This document shows, one piece after another, positions 61,249 through 64,000 of a DNA stretch of 64,000 nt. The position numbers were made by a program, and so were the translations under genes. Origin of the DNA: Amorphus sp040750475. GTDB taxonomy: Bacteria > Pseudomonadota > Alphaproteobacteria > Rhizobiales > Amorphaceae. The stretch is taken from assembly GCF_040750475.1 (NCBI RefSeq), contig NZ_JABJVY010000021.1:42686-106685 (forward strand), written 5' to 3'. The notes under the pieces are model-generated. The model made no database searches and was not told where the DNA came from. It was given only the letters and a program-made list of their open reading frames with translations. Within the stretch, counting starts at the first letter, position 1. Each line of letters starts with the position of its first letter.

Positions 61249-62750
61249 GCGGCTTTCCCCTTGATGTTCTCATAGGCGGCAAGTGCGCGCTTGCGGGCGC
61301 GGCCGTGATCGACGATCGGCTTCGGATAGGTCTCGCCCAGCACGACGCCCGCTTTCTTCAGCGCGTTTTCCGGGGCACGCCAGGGTTCGTGGATGTAGGC
61401 GTCCGGAAGATTGGCGATCTCGGGCACGAAGGTGCGCACATAGGTGCCGTCCGGATCGAACTTCTTGCCCTGCAGCACGGGATTGAAAATGCGGAAATAG
61501 GGGGCGGCATCTGCCCCGGATCCCGCGACCCACTGCCAACTCGCCGGATTGTTGGCCGGGTCGGCATCCACCAGCGTGTCCCAGAACCAGGCCTCGCCCA
61601 CCCGCCAATCGACGAGCAGGTCCTTGGTCAGGAACGAGGCCACCACCATGCGGACGCGGTTGTGAAGCCAGCCAGTCTGCCAGAGCTGGCGCATGCCAGC
61701 ATCGACGATCGGATAGCCGGTTTGACCGGCCTGCCAGGCTTGGATGGCCGCGTTGTCGTTGGCCCAGGGAAAATCATCGAACGAAGACTGCACGTTCTCC
61801 CGCTCGATCGGGGGCAGGTGATAGAGCAGGTTGTAGGCGAATTCCCGCCACAGAACCTCGCTCTGGAACTTCTCCGCCGATGCCCGCGCCGCGTCATTTC
61901 CGGCTGTTGCGACGGCGGCATCGGTCCGTGCCCAGACGGTGCGCGGCGAGATCTCGCCGAAGCGCAGATAGGGCGAGAGCCGGGAGGTCACGTCGTTGGC
62001 GGCGAAATCGCGCTCGGGCTTGTAGCGGGTGAGATTTTTGTCGAGGAAGCGGTCGAGCACCGCGTCTGCTTCCGCTTCGCCCGGCGTCCAGGTCTCGCGG
62101 AGGCCTCCGGCCCAGTCCGGTTTGGTCGGCCTCAGCTTCAGATCGTCGAGCGCGAGACTGTCCGGCCACGCCACGGGCGCTGCGAGCCGCTTCGGCACCT
62201 TGAGCGGGGAGATCTCGGGGAACTTGGCGTGTAGCGCCCGCGCGAACGGCGTATAGACCTTGTAGAAACCGCCGTCATTGGTGGTGACGGTTCCAGGTTC
62301 GGCGATCAGTGCGCCGTTGAAGTCTGTTGCCTGGACTCCGTCTCGCTCCAGAGCGGATTTCAAATCCGCGTCCTGCTCGCGCGCGGAGGGATGATATCGC
62401 CGGTTCCAGAATACCGCCTGCGCGCCGACTTCCCGGGCGAGCGCAACAACGCTGTCGGACGAGCCGCGCCGCAGGATCAGGCGTCCGCCGAGACGGTGCA
62501 GATCGTCCGCCAGGCTTTTCAGCGCGCCATGCAGCCACCATCGGGCGGCACCGCCCATCGGGCGACGGGTGTCGGAGCCGATTTCGTCCATGTAGAGCGG
62601 GATCACCGGCGCCCCGGTCTCCGCCGCCGCGGTCAGTGCCGGATTGTCGGCCAGTCGCAAATCGTCGCGAAACCAGACGATCACCGGAGGACGATCATCG
62701 GCGGGCGTCTTTTGCTTTTCCGTTTTTTTGTCGGCGGACTTTGCGGGCAT
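61245..62750 (-). CDS. phrB: Deoxyribodipyrimidine photolyase
   Basis: 501 residues. VIVWFRDDLRLADNPALTAA starts the antenna domain. FAD-binding features include LLYHLPP, YPIVDAGMRQLWQTGWLHNR, DWRVGEAWFWDTLVDADPA and NNPASWQWVAGSGADAAPYF. It repairs UV-made cyclobutane pyrimidine dimers using light and is class I CPD type. It is the first gene of a leftward operon, phr-FAD-DUF1365-cfa-MFS, with a stress-type promoter upstream. Confidence 0.95.
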   Translation of the reverse strand: MPAKSADKKTEKQKTPADDRPPVIVWFRDDLRLADNPALTAAAETGAPVIPLYMDEIGSDTRRPMGGAARWWLHGALKSLADDLHRLGGRLILRRGSSDSVVALAREVGAQAVFWNRRYHPSAREQDADLKSALERDGVQATDFNGALIAEPGTVTTNDGGFYKVYTPFARALHAKFPEISPLKVPKRLAAPVAWPDSLALDDLKLRPTKPDWAGGLRETWTPGEAEADAVLDRFLDKNLTRYKPERDFAANDVTSRLSPYLRFGEISPRTVWARTDAAVATAGNDAARASAEKFQSEVLWREFAYNLLYHLPPIERENVQSSFDDFPWANDNAAIQAWQAGQTGYPIVDAGMRQLWQTGWLHNRVRMVVASFLTKDLLVDWRVGEAWFWDTLVDADPANNPASWQWVAGSGADAAPYFRIFNPVLQGKKFDPDGTYVRTFVPEIANLPDAYIHEPWRAPENALKKAGVVLGETYPKPIVDHGRARKRALAAYENIKGKAA

Positions 62751-62797
62751 TCAGACCTGAACCACTCGGTTGTCGTTTCCATCGGCGGGTTTGTCGA

Positions 62798-62827
62798 CAG
62801 CTACGCAACCGCTGCGGGCCCGGATCA
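62798..62827 (-). promoter_or_regulatory. Putative ECF (RpoE-type) promoter of the photolyase operon
   Basis: On the minus strand TGATCC (62827-62822), an 18-base spacer and TAGCTG (62803-62798). The pattern TGATCCGG ... TGCGTAG is shared with the chrR-like promoter at 54774-54803, at the same spacing. Confidence 0.5.
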
Positions 62828-62902
62828 CGTCCGGTGCGGGAAAAGGTGGGGCAGACGGAAGACGGGGGGTGTTGGCGTCGCGACGGACGCCCTCAACGAA
62901 AA

Positions 62903-62929
62903 AGACCGGTGCGGCTGTCGCACCGGTCT
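62903..62929 (-). terminator. Rho-independent terminator of the secreted-protein gene
   Basis: An 11-bp perfect stem AGACCGGTGCG/CGCACCGGTCT with a 5-base loop; on the minus strand it runs straight into CTTTTTCG. It lies 54 bases after the stop at 62983. Confidence 0.8.
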
Positions 62930-62982
62930 CCTCAATTTGTCGCTCAACGGCGGCAGGCCGCGGCCCACTCTTCCTGAATTGC

Positions 62983-63510
62983 TTAGATCCAGTTCAGCGC
63001 CGTATCCAGCGCGGTCCGCGCCTTTTGATGCACGGCCTCACCGAAGCGCGCCATACGCAAAAGGTTGTCCTGTACCTTGCGTTCGGCGCGGGGCTGATAG
63101 GCTTCGATCGTCAGATCCGCGCCTGTCACTTCCTTGGAGGCGACGTCGCGGTTGCCATCGATCGTCAACCGATCCGTCTTCTTGGTCACCGTGCTGGTTC
63201 TGGCCTCGTCGCCGGCGCGAGCCGAAATGGCAGGTCCGTTCTGCATCAGGACGGTCTCGTTGGCGCCGATTTCCGTTTGGGCCAAGGCCTGTCCCTTCGG
63301 GTTGACCACCGTGACTTCATAGCGACCGTCGTCGAGCGGACGCACGGACCCCACCTTGACCGATGTGTTCGCTACGGCGACGCGTTCCATCGGCGCCGCC
63401 TCGCCCAGACGATCGGACCGGAAGCTTTCTGCGATGGCCAACGGCGCAGTAAACAGAACTGCGCCGGCGAGCACGGTCGCGACAATAGGAGTCTCGTTGC
63501 TGCGTTTCAT
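62983..63510 (-). CDS. Secreted protein of unknown function
   Basis: 175 residues with a signal peptide (VATVLAGAVLFTAPLAIAES). The mature part is hydrophilic and beta-like (YEVTVVNPKGQALAQTEIGA), followed by an amphipathic helix near the C terminus (DNLLRMARFGEAVHQKARTA). No conserved family was recognised. A strong terminator follows, and it stands alone. Confidence 0.65.
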   Translation of the reverse strand: MKRSNETPIVATVLAGAVLFTAPLAIAESFRSDRLGEAAPMERVAVANTSVKVGSVRPLDDGRYEVTVVNPKGQALAQTEIGANETVLMQNGPAISARAGDEARTSTVTKKTDRLTIDGNRDVASKEVTGADLTIEAYQPRAERKVQDNLLRMARFGEAVHQKARTALDTALNWI

Positions 63511-63952
63511 CTTTTCGCACTCCGAGATCAGGACGCCATCTGGCTCCGTCGATGCTTTCCCTTGGCCAGATCAACGCGTCTGTTACCGAAACGTTCCTTC
63601 GAAATGGGCAAGGAGGATCGCGCGTACCAGGGCCGCTCCCGAAAAAGTGAGAGCGCGCGACGGCCGTCGGCGCAGCGAAAACAACTCGGAGGGATGTGAA
63701 AAAAGCGCGGTACCGGCAGTGAGACTGCACCCAAGGTGCGCGCCACTCATCTCTGGCCAGACAACGTCAAATCGCTCAAGGGCGCACCCGGTTACGACCG
63801 TATGTGCGTCGGCGATTGACTAGGGATTTTCTCCGAAGACGGCGAAGTGATCGGAATGGTCAAAGTCGCGTCGCGCGGCGGAGCTTACGACCTAAGTGTT
63901 TGATCCCGGGTTTTGATGGTGCGCTCTTTTCGCCGGGATGGAGGGATGCGCT
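63511..63952. other. Intergenic region with the left end of an IS element
   Basis: 442 bases between the secreted-protein gene and the transposase start. From 63820 to 63903 an open frame ends in GMVKVASRGGAYDLSV, which might be a gene remnant, but it has no start and is too short to name. The IS left end probably begins near TGTTTGATCCCGGG at 63897. Confidence 0.4.
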
Positions 63953-64000
63953 ATGGGACAGGTTTTACACGGCAGCGCCACGACGACGGAGGCGATCCGT
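63897..64000 (+). mobile_element. IS481-family insertion sequence, left end (partial)
   Basis: The sequence from TGTTTGATCCCGGG leads into a transposase start; IS481 ends typically begin with TGT. The preceding CTAAG resembles the CTAG-like targets of this family. The right end is outside the window, so neither the inverted repeat pair nor a target duplication can be checked. Confidence 0.55.
63953..64000 (+). CDS. IS481-type transposase, N-terminal fragment
   Basis: Only 16 codons are in the window: MGQVLHGSATTTEAIR. This opening is the highly conserved start of IS481-family transposases, before the helix-turn-helix domain. A GGAGGGATG lies a few bases upstream. The frame runs off the right edge. 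Confidence 0.75.
   Translation, partial: MGQVLHGSATTTEAIR

Noticed and set aside
1..64000. CRISPR arrays, prophage genes and ribosomal RNA
   Set aside because: No regularly spaced repeats, no phage structural or integrase genes and no rRNA sequence were seen.

Overview
The window is about 64 kb of high-GC chromosome from an alphaproteobacterium, most likely a member of the Hyphomicrobiales (Rhizobiales). The case rests on gene content and order: hisI-folE-NifU-like-yidD-thrS, a gpt/CinA-type pair, yajC-secD-secF, DUF3126, a bacterial transglutaminase-like cysteine protease, a NDUFS6-type zf-CHCC protein and a ChrR-like protein. Small interspersed repeats with a GGAACCGGTT core add to this. 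The genus cannot be fixed from the sequence alone. Genes are dense and nearly all intact. The only mobile-element sequence seen is the start of an IS481-type transposase at the right edge.

Region by region. (1) 1-4.8 kb: an osmolyte locus for N-acetylglutaminylglutamine amide (M42 peptidase, ngg, asnO) with a divergent MarR regulator; a palindrome lies inside the asnO promoter spacer. (2) 4.9-9.1 kb: a membrane diguanylate cyclase, an orphan ParD-like antitoxin, a tRNA-Leu(UAA) interrupted by a 207-nt group I intron, and a class III adenylate cyclase. (3) 9.2-34 kb: mostly housekeeping and metabolism: gpt, CinA-type protein, FAD monooxygenase, cysE, gamma-carbonic anhydrase, rhomboid, hisI, folE, yidD, thrS, nitroreductase, CitE/MaoC pair, NAD kinase, cutA, mobA, Mrp ATPase, a Bcr/CflA-type efflux pump, a class III PLP enzyme, moaA and tRNA-Gln. 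(4) 34.4-36.9 kb: aldo/keto reductase and a GGDEF-EAL protein.

(5) 37.1-45 kb is the most unusual part: a seven-gene, tightly overlapping minus-strand operon. It has a 55-residue candidate precursor peptide, an ABC exporter without a peptidase domain, a class II lanthipeptide synthetase (LanM), a sulfotransferase, a phytanoyl-CoA-type dioxygenase, a hexapeptide acyltransferase and a second 2-oxoglutarate/Fe(II) oxygenase. The LanM dehydratase motifs are intact. In the cyclase domain, however, all three zinc ligands are replaced (WSNG for WCxG, LSAG for LCHG). The cluster may therefore make a dehydrated and otherwise tailored peptide rather than a normal lanthionine-ringed one. A divergent EAL phosphodiesterase gene flanks it.

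(6) 46.4-54.7 kb: DUF815 ATPase, yajC-secD-secF with a Mth938-type protein, a CYTH-like protein, a mercaptopyruvate sulfurtransferase, an AlaX editing protein and cysK. (7) 54.8-62.8 kb: a probable photo-oxidative stress block. A ChrR-like protein and a short-chain dehydrogenase read rightward. Photolyase, FAD oxidoreductase, DUF1365, cyclopropane-fatty-acid-synthase-like methyltransferase and an MFS transporter read leftward in an overlapping operon. Both arms start near matching TGATCC-N18-TAG promoter-like sites, which suggests one extracytoplasmic-function sigma factor drives both. The ChrR-like protein has lost the two zinc-binding cysteines and no sigma-factor gene is beside it. (8) 63-64 kb: a secreted unknown protein with a clear terminator, then the IS element.
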